NCBI RefSeq assembly: GCF_043194295.1
Contig: NZ_JBAFVK010000010.1
Reading direction: 5' to 3' (one strand)
From: Xanthobacter autotrophicus
GTDB lineage: Bacteria > Pseudomonadota > Alphaproteobacteria > Rhizobiales > Xanthobacteraceae
DNA: 64,000 nt
Part shown: positions 1 through 7,408 of the stretch, piece by piece
Position numbering within the stretch: position 1 is the first letter of the stretch
How the letters are laid out: each line of letters begins with the position of its first letter
Translations under genes and position numbers: made by a program
The notes under the pieces: model-generated
The model's database searches: none
What the model saw: only the letters and a program-made list of their open reading frames with translations
What the model was told of the DNA's origin: nothing

Positions 1-372
1 ACTGGAGCTACCGGCCCGACGGGTTCAACTGGCTCAACCGGGCATACCTGCGATACCGGACACGGCGGAGGGAAGCCGCGGATGAGCTTCGCGGGAGGGC
101 ATTCGAAGTGCTGCGATGAACAGGCGACGGCGAAGCTCAACAGCGCCAGCGCCGGTTTCGAGGGCTCGGTCAAGAGCATCGTGCAGAAGTCGGGTGCGAG
201 CCTGAGTGCTCAGGATATCGCGTCGCCCAACGTTGCCTCCTCGAGTGTTGCGAACGGCGATAGCCAATCCTTGGCATCGGGAGCGCCGCCGAACACGGGA
301 AGCACATCGGGTTCGGTTTCCCCGAGCTTCGATAACCACCACACGCCGATCATGACGCATCTCAAGCATTGA
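1..372 (+). CDS. Collagen-like Gly-X-Thr repeat protein, C-terminal part (5' truncated by window)
   Basis: The frame is open from base 1 and ends at TGA 370-372, so only the last 123 residues are visible. The first residues are five consecutive Gly-X-Thr triplets (GAT, GPT, GST, GST, GHT), then a Gly-rich stretch and a Ser/Ala/Asn-rich tail of about 95 residues ending in a His-rich terminus. There are three Cys residues (HTCDTG, SKCCDE). Gly-X-Thr triplets are the hallmark of bacterial collagen-like proteins such as Bacillus BclA, where the Thr carries O-glycans. The gene sits just upstream of a type I secretion ABC/HlyD pair and near a glycosyltransferase with a collagen-modifying-type domain, so I infer it is the secreted substrate. 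No RTX nonapeptides are visible in this fragment. An internal ATG at 82 would drop the triplets; since the frame continues upstream it is unlikely to be the true start. Confidence 0.7.
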   Translation, partial: TGATGPTGSTGSTGHTCDTGHGGGKPRMSFAGGHSKCCDEQATAKLNSASAGFEGSVKSIVQKSGASLSAQDIASPNVASSSVANGDSQSLASGAPPNTGSTSGSVSPSFDNHHTPIMTHLKH

Positions 373-388
373 TCTGCGAACAAGCGGG

Positions 389-424
389 GAAGACCGGCCG
401 AAAGGCCGATCTTCTCCGATTTTT
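389..424 (+). terminator. Rho-independent terminator after the collagen-like gene
   Basis: An 11-bp stem (389-399 with 404-414, one C-A mismatch) is closed by a GAAA tetraloop and followed by TCCGATTTTT. It starts 17 bases after the stop codon of the collagen-like gene and lies before the ABC transporter gene. It probably separates high expression of the secreted protein from lower, read-through expression of its exporter. Confidence 0.8.
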
Positions 425-484
425 CATTTCGGACTATCAGCCGGACTTACCCAGGTTCTTTTCCGCACGTCGAGGATCCGACAG

Positions 485-3034
485 ATGAAACATCGCTGGG
501 CCATCATGACTGCGGGCTTCTTCTCGTCGGCCCTCAATATCTTTCTCCTGACGACGATGGTCATCTTCATTCCGATGTTTGGCCTCGGGGTCGCGAGCGG
601 TGTTACCGAACCCCTGCTCGCGCTCGGCTACATCTTCATCGGCGCGGTCGGCGTGCAGGGGCTGCTGGATGCGGGAGACGGGGTCTTCGCCAAAGGCTGG
701 CGATCCGGCAACGCCAACGCCCCGGCGCAACAAGGTCCTTCTTCGCCGCTCCGTGCGTCCGCGCCGGGCGCCGGCACGACCGGCCCTGATGCGCCACAGG
801 CCATGCCGGATGAAGCGCCCAAGCTCGCCCCCGACGCTTCCGGCACCGGTGAAGCATCCGCGCGGCTGGCCGCGGCGATGACCATCGCCCGGTATCACGG
901 CATCGACCCCGATCCCCGTGAAGCCAGATCCGTCATCGCCGAGGACAGCCCTTCTCCAGCCGCTCTGGTGGCATGGTTCCGGCGATCCGGCCTGTGGGCG
1001 CACAGCATCCGTCTCAATTTCCATCAATTGATGAAGATCGACAGTGCGGCGCCCATCCTGCTGCTGCTGTCCGGGGGCGACGCCGCTTTGGTGGTTGGGC
1101 GCGATCGCGAGCGCGGCGTGCTGCTGTTGCGCGATCCGCTTGCGCCGGCATTCGAGCCTCCGGTGGCTGTGGCGGAACTGCGCCTCAAGCAGGTCTGGGA
1201 TGGCGCGACCCTTCTCGTGCGGGCCTCCCGCGCAAGCAGCGAGGATGAGGCGCCTTTCGATCTCGGCCTGCTCACGCGCCTGGTCTGGGGAGAGAAGTCG
1301 ATCCTGCGGGATGTCATGATCGGCTCGGTCACCATAACGATCCTCAGTATTCTGCCCGTATTGATGATCATGACGACCCTGAATACCGTCATCATGTATC
1401 GGAGCTTCAATACGCTCACGCTGATCATCATCGTGCTGGTCATCGCGCTCGTCTTCGAGATGCTGATCACATGGGCGCGGCGGATGCTGCTCGTCATCCT
1501 CGCGTGCCGGCTGGATACGCGGCTCAATCTTGCCATCTTCGATCGGCTGATGACGCTGCCCATTGATTTCTTCGAGCGCAATCAGGCCGGCGAACTCTCC
1601 TACAAGATCGCGCAGTTCTATCGCGTCCGCGACTTTCTCACCGGCCGGATGATGACGACCTTCATCGACATCGCCATGGTCGCCCTGCTGCTGCCCGTCC
1701 TGTTCTACATGGAGGCAACCCTGGCCTGGACCGTGCTGATCGCCGCCGGCTGCATCACCGCGATCATCGCGGCATTCCTCGGGCCGCTGGCGCGCATGAC
1801 GGCGAAGCTGGTTCAGGCGGAATCCAACAAGGGCTCGACACTGGTCGAAAGCATCTACGGCATCCGCACCATCAAGTCGCTCTGCCTGGAATCCACGCGC
1901 GCGGCGGAATGGGACCGGCGCGTCGCCGAGCTGGGTGAGCTCAACCTTCAGATGGGTAAGCTGAGCAACTGGCCGATGGTGCTGGTGATGCCGTTCGAGA
2001 AGTATACCGTGGCCGGAGTGCTGGCGCTCGGAGCCTTCATCGCGCTGAGTTCGGACAATCCGCTGTCGCTCGGGGGCCTCATCGGCTTCATGATGCTCGG
2101 CGGTCGCGTCGCCGGCCCGCTGGTCAATCTCGCCCGCCTTCTGCAGGACGTCCAGGAAGCCCGTCAGGCGCTCTCGCAGGTCGGCTGGGTTCTCAACCGG
2201 CCGACCGAAAGGCGGGCGCTGACCCAGGGGCTGAGGCCGAAGTTCCACGGCGCCATCAGCTTCGAGGACGTGACCTTCAAGTATGAAGGCACCAAGGTCC
2301 CGGCCCTCGACAAGATCAGCTTCGCCATCGAGCCGGGCACGATGCTCGGGCTCGTTGGCCGCTCGGGGTCCGGGAAATCCACGATCACGCGACTGCTGAT
2401 GGGCATCAACCGTGACTATTCGGGCGCGGTGAAGATCGACGGCACGGATCTGCGGGAGATCAACCTGCGCCATCTGCGCCAGAGCTTCGGCGTCGTGCTG
2501 CAGGACAATTTCCTGTTCCGGGGCACGGTGAAGGACAACATCCTTGCCGGCCGGCCCGGCCTTACTTTCGAGGATGCGGTGCGCGCGGCGCGGCTCGCCG
2601 GCGCGGAGGAATTCATCGAGCGCCTGCCTCAGGGCTACGAGACCTGGATCCAGGAAGGCTCACCCAACCTGTCCGGCGGCCAGCGCCAGCGGCTGGCCAT
2701 CGCGCGCGCGCTGATCGTGGACCCCAAGCTGCTGATCCTCGACGAGGCGACGTCTTCGCTCGATCCGGAGAGCGAGGCGCTGATCAACGCCAATCTCCAG
2801 CGGATGGCAGCCGGGCGCACCATGGTGATCGTTTCCCACCGCCTCTCCTCGTTGGTCGATTGCGACCAGACCCTCGTGCTGGATCGCGGCAAGGTTGTCG
2901 ACCTTGGCCCGCACCATGAGTTGGTCGAGCGCTGCGCCGTCTATCGCCATCTCTGGCTGCAGCAGACCCGTCATACGGACCCGCAAGGAAAAACCCATGT
3001 TGCGCCTGCTCCGAACTTCACCCAGAGAGGCTGA
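485..3034 (+). CDS. Type I secretion ABC transporter with C39-like domain
   Basis: This 849-residue inner-membrane exporter ATPase is of the HlyB/LapB type. Residues 10-62 form two hydrophobic segments, followed by an Ala/Pro-rich linker (about 63-120). Next comes a C39-peptidase-like domain (about 122-250) in which the usual catalytic Cys position is not Cys (context ARLAAAMTIARYHG). That makes it a substrate-docking C39-like domain rather than a leader peptidase. The membrane domain spans about 275-560. The nucleotide-binding domain carries Walker A GRSGSGKST at 625-633, signature LSGGQRQR at 729-736, Walker B LLILDE at 749-754 and the H-loop His at 785. ATG 485 has a GAGGAT ribosome site. 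The 3' end overlaps the HlyD-type gene by 38 bases, indicating one transcript. The extra N-terminal hydrophobic pair looks like the first helices of a PrsD-type transporter and is unusual. No TolC-type outer-membrane partner is in the window. Confidence 0.9.
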   Translation: MKHRWAIMTAGFFSSALNIFLLTTMVIFIPMFGLGVASGVTEPLLALGYIFIGAVGVQGLLDAGDGVFAKGWRSGNANAPAQQGPSSPLRASAPGAGTTGPDAPQAMPDEAPKLAPDASGTGEASARLAAAMTIARYHGIDPDPREARSVIAEDSPSPAALVAWFRRSGLWAHSIRLNFHQLMKIDSAAPILLLLSGGDAALVVGRDRERGVLLLRDPLAPAFEPPVAVAELRLKQVWDGATLLVRASRASSEDEAPFDLGLLTRLVWGEKSILRDVMIGSVTITILSILPVLMIMTTLNTVIMYRSFNTLTLIIIVLVIALVFEMLITWARRMLLVILACRLDTRLNLAIFDRLMTLPIDFFERNQAGELSYKIAQFYRVRDFLTGRMMTTFIDIAMVALLLPVLFYMEATLAWTVLIAAGCITAIIAAFLGPLARMTAKLVQAESNKGSTLVESIYGIRTIKSLCLESTRAAEWDRRVAELGELNLQMGKLSNWPMVLVMPFEKYTVAGVLALGAFIALSSDNPLSLGGLIGFMMLGGRVAGPLVNLARLLQDVQEARQALSQVGWVLNRPTERRALTQGLRPKFHGAISFEDVTFKYEGTKVPALDKISFAIEPGTMLGLVGRSGSGKSTITRLLMGINRDYSGAVKIDGTDLREINLRHLRQSFGVVLQDNFLFRGTVKDNILAGRPGLTFEDAVRAARLAGAEEFIERLPQGYETWIQEGSPNLSGGQRQRLAIARALIVDPKLLILDEATSSLDPESEALINANLQRMAAGRTMVIVSHRLSSLVDCDQTLVLDRGKVVDLGPHHELVERCAVYRHLWLQQTRHTDPQGKTHVAPAPNFTQRG

Positions 3035-4394
3035 CGACGCCGCGGGCGGCAAACCCCTCCCGCTGGCCGTGCTCGAATTCGAAAGCCCGTCGGCGGCGGT
3101 CATCGCCACCCGGGTGCCGAGGCTATCGCGCGCGATCAATCTCTTCGTCTTCCTGCTCGTCGTCTCGCTGCTCGTCGCCTGCGGGCTGATCCGCATCGAC
3201 AAGGTGGTTTCGGCCACCGGCAAGCTGGTGGCCGATGCGCCCAATATCCTGCTCCAGCCCTTTGATCAGACCATCGTCGAGAGCATCGACGTGCGGAAGG
3301 GCGACATCGTCCGCAAAGGCCAGGTGCTGGCCCGCCTCAACCCGACCTTCAGTTCCGCCGACGCGGTGGCCATAAAGGATCAGGTTGATCTGCTCACCGC
3401 CAAGACCGCGCGGCTCAAGGCGGAGACCCTTGGCGCGGTCTACCTGCCAGACCTGACCAATCCGCACGCGGAGCTCCAGGAATCCATCTTCCGTCAGAGA
3501 TCTAGCGGGAACAGCTTTTCTCTTTTGAACTTCGACCAGAAGATCAACGAGCTGAAGACCCAGATTTCCGGCAATAATTCTCAGGCCGAATATTTTGTCG
3601 AACGGCTCGACCTTGCGGTGAGGGTCGAGGGAATGCGCCAGAAGCTCGAGGATCTGAAAGTCGGCAGCCTGCTCAACACGCTGCTGGCCCAGGATACCCG
3701 GCTGACCATGGCTGCGTCGCTCTCCCAGGCGAAATCGGATGCCGCCCAGGGGGGGCGCAAGCTGGCCGCCCAGCAGGCCGAGCGCGAGGCTTTCGTCCAG
3801 CACTGGAACAGCGAGACCTCCCAGGAACTGGCCGATACGCGTCGCCGGCTGGTGCAGGCCCAGCAGGACCTTGCCAAGGCCGATCTGCACCACGAGCTCG
3901 TGGCGTTGATCGCGCCCCGCGACGCGATCGTGCTCTCGGTGGCCAAGATCTCGGTGGGTTCGGTGGTCAGCAGCGCGGAGCCGCTGATCTACCTTGTTCC
4001 GCTCGATGCGCGGCTCTCGGTGGAGGCGGATATTTCCGGCATCGACAGCGGCTACGTTCGTCAGGGCGACCAGGTCACCATCAAGTTCGACACGCTGCCC
4101 TACCTGCAGTACGGCAGCGCCCGCGGATCGGTAAGTGCGATCAGTGCCGACAGTTTCAGCCCGGAGACCACGGTTCAGGAAGGCGGCTCGGCGCTGCCAA
4201 ACCGGCCGCGCTCGCTCTATTACAAGGGCGATATCGTGCTCGATGAGTTGATGATGCACGACACCCCGCCGGGCTTCCGGCTGATGCCCGGCATGCCGGT
4301 GACGGCCGACATAAAGGTCGGGACGCGGTCCGTGCTGTCCTACTTCATCACGAAGATCATGCCTGTTGCCTACGGCAGCATGCGGGAGCCATGA
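2997..4394 (+). CDS. HlyD-family type I secretion periplasmic adaptor
   Basis: This is a membrane fusion protein of 465 residues that bridges the ABC exporter and an outer-membrane channel. A single membrane anchor (LINLFVFLLVVSLLVAC region) follows a short cytoplasmic N-terminus. Then come a lipoyl/barrel half (ATGKLV, FDQTIVESIDVRKGDIVRKG), a long helical region rich in Gln, Glu and Lys, the second lipoyl half (IAPRDAIVLSVAKISVGSVV) and a C-terminal beta-barrel (DQVTIKFDTLPYLQYG). I chose ATG 2997, inside the end of the ABC gene, because AAGGAA precedes it at proper spacing; an in-frame upstream start at 2895 adds only residues without family similarity. The next gene begins 3 bases after this stop, so all three genes are co-transcribed. 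Confidence 0.9.
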   Translation: MLRLLRTSPREADDAAGGKPLPLAVLEFESPSAAVIATRVPRLSRAINLFVFLLVVSLLVACGLIRIDKVVSATGKLVADAPNILLQPFDQTIVESIDVRKGDIVRKGQVLARLNPTFSSADAVAIKDQVDLLTAKTARLKAETLGAVYLPDLTNPHAELQESIFRQRSSGNSFSLLNFDQKINELKTQISGNNSQAEYFVERLDLAVRVEGMRQKLEDLKVGSLLNTLLAQDTRLTMAASLSQAKSDAAQGGRKLAAQQAEREAFVQHWNSETSQELADTRRRLVQAQQDLAKADLHHELVALIAPRDAIVLSVAKISVGSVVSSAEPLIYLVPLDARLSVEADISGIDSGYVRQGDQVTIKFDTLPYLQYGSARGSVSAISADSFSPETTVQEGGSALPNRPRSLYYKGDIVLDELMMHDTPPGFRLMPGMPVTADIKVGTRSVLSYFITKIMPVAYGSMREP

Positions 4395-4397
4395 ACC

Positions 4398-6221
4398 GTG
4401 ACCCACATGACCCTGTCGCACTTCTTCGCCGGACGGCTGGATCGCTTCGCGTTCGGCTCGCCGGAGCGGGCACGCCAGCGCGCCGAGCGCCTTTGCGAGG
4501 CGTCTCCCGGGCGCGCGTTCGCCTTGTTCGTCGTGGCCGCCGAGGCGGGGGACGCCGAAGCGTCTTTCAGGGTCGGCGAGTGCCTTGTTGAGGGAAAGGG
4601 CACGCCCAACGACCTTGTTGAAGCGGCGCGCTGGTACCATCGGGCGGCGATCGCCGGGCATGTGCGCGCGCAGTGCGGTCTCGCCCAGCTTCATCTGTTC
4701 GGGCTGCCGGAGGCGGCGGTCGAGCGCGACGCGGGGCTGTTCGAGCCGGTCGCGAGCAGCCAGGCGGATTTTCACGCGGCGGAGATCTGGGCCCATCGGG
4801 CGGCCGATGCCGGTGCGGCCGATGCCCAGGCCATGCTGGCCTATATCTTCTCGGCTGGGCCGCCGGACCTGCGCCATCCCGAGGCGGCGTTCGACTGGTA
4901 CCGCAGATCCGCCGAACAGGATTGCCCGCAGGGCCAGCTCGGCTACGCCATCGCCCTGATGATGCGCGATTCCACGGCGGAAAACCTGGCTGTCGCGCGC
5001 CAGCATATGCTTCGCGCGGCGGAGGCGGGCCTGCCCACGGCGCATTACCTGCTCGGCGTCAGCGCCGAGCGCGCGGTGGGTACGCCGCTGGACGAGGTCG
5101 CCGCCCGTCATCACTACGCCATCGCGGCGAAGGCCGGACTGGGCAAAGCCCAAGCCCGGCTGGGCCTGCTTCTGCTGGAAGGCCGTGGTGGAGCGGTGGA
5201 CGCGCTGAATGGGGAAACCTGGCTACGCCGCGCGGGTCTGGGCGGCGACGCCGACGCGGCGGCGATGCTCGGTGGTATCTATGCCCAGGGTGGTGCCCTG
5301 CCGCCAAACTACGCGGAATCGGCCCATTGGTTCCGCATCGCCGCGGAACGCGGGCACAGCGCAGCGGCTCGCGCGCTGGGGATGCTCTACCTCACCGGCG
5401 CCGGCGTGGTCCGTGATCCCGATGAAGCGGCAATCTGGTTCAAGCAGGCGGCCGAGGCGGGAGATCCCCCCGCCCAGGGCAGCCTGGCAGCCCTGCTGCA
5501 GGCGGGGACGGCTGCGAGCCTCACCGATGATCCGCCGCCGGTCCACGAATGGTTCGAGCGCGCGGCCGAGCAGGGCGACCTGCTGGGGGCGTTCAACTAT
5601 GCCGTCTGCCTTGCCGAGGGCTTCGGCCTGCCGCGCAACGACGAGCGCGCCGCCTTCTGGCTGAAGCGGGCCGCCGAGGGCGTGGTGGACGCGCAGTATT
5701 GGTATGGCCGGATGCTTGCGGACGGCCGTGGCGTGGCGCAGGACGAGGTCCAGGCCGCCATCTGGTTCACCCGTGCCGCCAATGCCGGAATGGCGGAGGC
5801 GCAGGCGGCGCTGGCCGAGATCCACATGGATGGCCGCGGGGTGCCGCGCGACCATCAGAGCGCGAAATCCTGGTTCCTGCGCGCGGCGTCCGAGGGTCAC
5901 GCCGGCGCAATGTTCGCCCTGGGAGCGCTGCATGCGGGCGGACACGATATCGAGCCGGACCTCCCGCAGGCCCGGCGCTGGTTCATGGAGGCGGCCGAGG
6001 GTGGTAACCCGCGCGCCGCCCTCATGCTTGCGCGCTACGCGGCACGGGGCCTGGGCGGCCCGCTGGATATCGAGGCCGGCCGACGCTGGTACGTGCAGGC
6101 GCAGGCGTTGGGACTGCCCGAGGCGGCCGACGAACTGGCCGCATTTGAGCGGTCGCTGGCCATCGACGGCGGGATGGCGGCCGGCATGCCGACCGGCGCC
6201 GACGCGCCCGAAGCCGCGTGA
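4398..6221 (+). CDS. Sel1-repeat (TPR-like) protein
   Basis: The 607-residue protein consists almost entirely of Sel1-type helical repeats of about 36 residues, with the recurring pattern A-x-W-(Y/F)-x-x-A-A-x-x-G-x-x-x-A-(Q/A)-x-x-L-G; a dozen or more copies are visible (for example ARWYHRAAIAGH, IWFKQAAEAGD, AIWFTRAANAGM). No signal peptide is evident, so it is probably a cytoplasmic scaffold. Sel1 proteins commonly act as adaptors in surface-polymer or secretion assemblies. It starts with GTG 4398, three bases after the HlyD-type gene, or possibly ATG 4407. Its place at the end of the secretion operon suggests a chaperone or scaffold role for the substrate or for the glycosyltransferase downstream, but no partner is shown by the sequence. 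Confidence 0.85.
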   Translation: MTHMTLSHFFAGRLDRFAFGSPERARQRAERLCEASPGRAFALFVVAAEAGDAEASFRVGECLVEGKGTPNDLVEAARWYHRAAIAGHVRAQCGLAQLHLFGLPEAAVERDAGLFEPVASSQADFHAAEIWAHRAADAGAADAQAMLAYIFSAGPPDLRHPEAAFDWYRRSAEQDCPQGQLGYAIALMMRDSTAENLAVARQHMLRAAEAGLPTAHYLLGVSAERAVGTPLDEVAARHHYAIAAKAGLGKAQARLGLLLLEGRGGAVDALNGETWLRRAGLGGDADAAAMLGGIYAQGGALPPNYAESAHWFRIAAERGHSAAARALGMLYLTGAGVVRDPDEAAIWFKQAAEAGDPPAQGSLAALLQAGTAASLTDDPPPVHEWFERAAEQGDLLGAFNYAVCLAEGFGLPRNDERAAFWLKRAAEGVVDAQYWYGRMLADGRGVAQDEVQAAIWFTRAANAGMAEAQAALAEIHMDGRGVPRDHQSAKSWFLRAASEGHAGAMFALGALHAGGHDIEPDLPQARRWFMEAAEGGNPRAALMLARYAARGLGGPLDIEAGRRWYVQAQALGLPEAADELAAFERSLAIDGGMAAGMPTGADAPEAA

Positions 6222-6446
6222 TGCCGATGGCCGACCAAATCCACCCTCCGGCTGCTCTCGTGCCCGTGCGGCGCATGCGCTTCACCTTCTCGGCGTCCCG
6301 TAAAGGTGGGGCCGAGAATGCGGACCTTGATAGACGCTGCTCCCCTTTCCGCCGCAGCCCGACCGTTCGGAGCCTGATCGAGAGCGCACCTGAACCGTGG
6401 CGAGGAGACAGGCATGCCTAGCGCGTCCCATGCGCAGTTTGACCTT

Positions 6447-7328
6447 CTACCGGTTGGCGAGCAGTGCCCTTATTTTCCCTGGCAACCGGTTGGGCGCGCC
6501 CAATTGCGCGCAGCTTTCCTCCCACCGGTCGAGATAGTCGGGCAGGGGGATGCCGCTGCGCCCCGGCCAGCGGTTCAGGGCTCCAAGGTCGGCAACCGCG
6601 TCCGCATCATCCTCCAGCAGGCCGAGCATGGTCGACACCGCCCCCTTGGCGTCGTCGAGACCGCCGTGCGTTTCGAAGAATACGTCATGGGCGGCGAACC
6701 AGGCCGGGAAGCCGGCCGCCATGCCCTGGGCCAGCGCCGTGGTCCGATAGCCGGCGAGGAGGGTTTCCCGGTAGTCTCGGATGGACGTGGCATAGGCGGC
6801 ATCGTTCGGGAACGGGGGGCTGCGCGCCCACCCGTCGGCCATGCGCCCCAGCCCCCGCAGGGTGAAAGCCTCGGCCAGTGCTTCCTCAAGCCACTGGCAG
6901 GGGTTGCGCGGCTTGGCATTGCGCTCCCAGCTGTTGCAGAGCACATGTCCCAGTTCGTGTCCGAACTGATAGGCAAGGTTGCACCAGTCGCGGGTGCCGA
7001 CGATGACGGTGACCCAGGCCGTGGTCGAATTGCCGGAATGCAGCCACACGGAAGGGTTTTTGCCGGTCTTGTTGTCGATCCGCAGCCGCTTGGGCTGGGC
7101 GTCGGAGACAAGCGCCACGCCCCCCAGGCAACCAGCCCGCATGCTCCCGATCACCACGCTGGCGTCCGCCGGCGTCGAACCGCCCCAGTCGCCGCCAAGC
7201 TGAAGCCGGGCACCGAGCAGATCGGTTTCGCCGGGCACCACCTCGCTGGGCCTGGTCCATGCCAGCGCCCGCCGGATGGGCAGAAGCAGGCCAGCCCCCA
7301 GCAGGGACAGAAAGCAGCGTCGTTTCAT
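6447..7328 (-). CDS. Secreted HELGH zinc metallopeptidase, putative
   Basis: This is a 293-residue protein with an N-terminal signal peptide (KRRCFLSLLGAGLLLP, then a cleavage region near ALAW). Residues 124-128 read HELGH, a canonical HExxH zinc site whose Glu125 would be catalytic. About 20 residues later WLEEALAEAF offers the third acidic ligand of a gluzincin. The rest has no family I can name. It is divergent from the glycosyltransferase gene, with only 80 bases between the two start codons, and convergent with the Sel1 gene. I infer that it processes or trims the exported collagen-like protein or another surface protein; the sequence does not show the substrate. Confidence 0.75.
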   Translation of the reverse strand: MKRRCFLSLLGAGLLLPIRRALAWTRPSEVVPGETDLLGARLQLGGDWGGSTPADASVVIGSMRAGCLGGVALVSDAQPKRLRIDNKTGKNPSVWLHSGNSTTAWVTVIVGTRDWCNLAYQFGHELGHVLCNSWERNAKPRNPCQWLEEALAEAFTLRGLGRMADGWARSPPFPNDAAYATSIRDYRETLLAGYRTTALAQGMAAGFPAWFAAHDVFFETHGGLDDAKGAVSTMLGLLEDDADAVADLGALNRWPGRSGIPLPDYLDRWEESCAQLGAPNRLPGKIRALLANR

Positions 7329-7408
7329 GGTCGGCCTGCGACTGGCATGGAAAAATCCCTTTCATCGGGATCAGGCGCGCCGCCGGTCCTGCACGCGGAG
7401 GACGTTCG
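7329..7408. promoter_or_regulatory. Bidirectional promoter region, metallopeptidase/glycosyltransferase
   Basis: These 80 bases separate the start codons of two divergent genes and must hold both promoters. The only symmetry seen is a short inverted repeat, ATCCC-seven bases-GGGAT, within 7354-7372. No consensus promoter was clear. Confidence 0.4.

Noticed and set aside
437..2473. Long antisense frame opposite the type I exporter gene
   Set aside because: It is compositional shadow of a high-GC gene: low-complexity His/Asp/Arg/Gln text with no family motif, while the plus-strand frame has complete ABC motifs.
3123..5153. Long minus-strand frame across HlyD-type and Sel1 genes
   Set aside because: It spans two well-supported plus-strand genes and shows only Arg/Gly/His-rich text.
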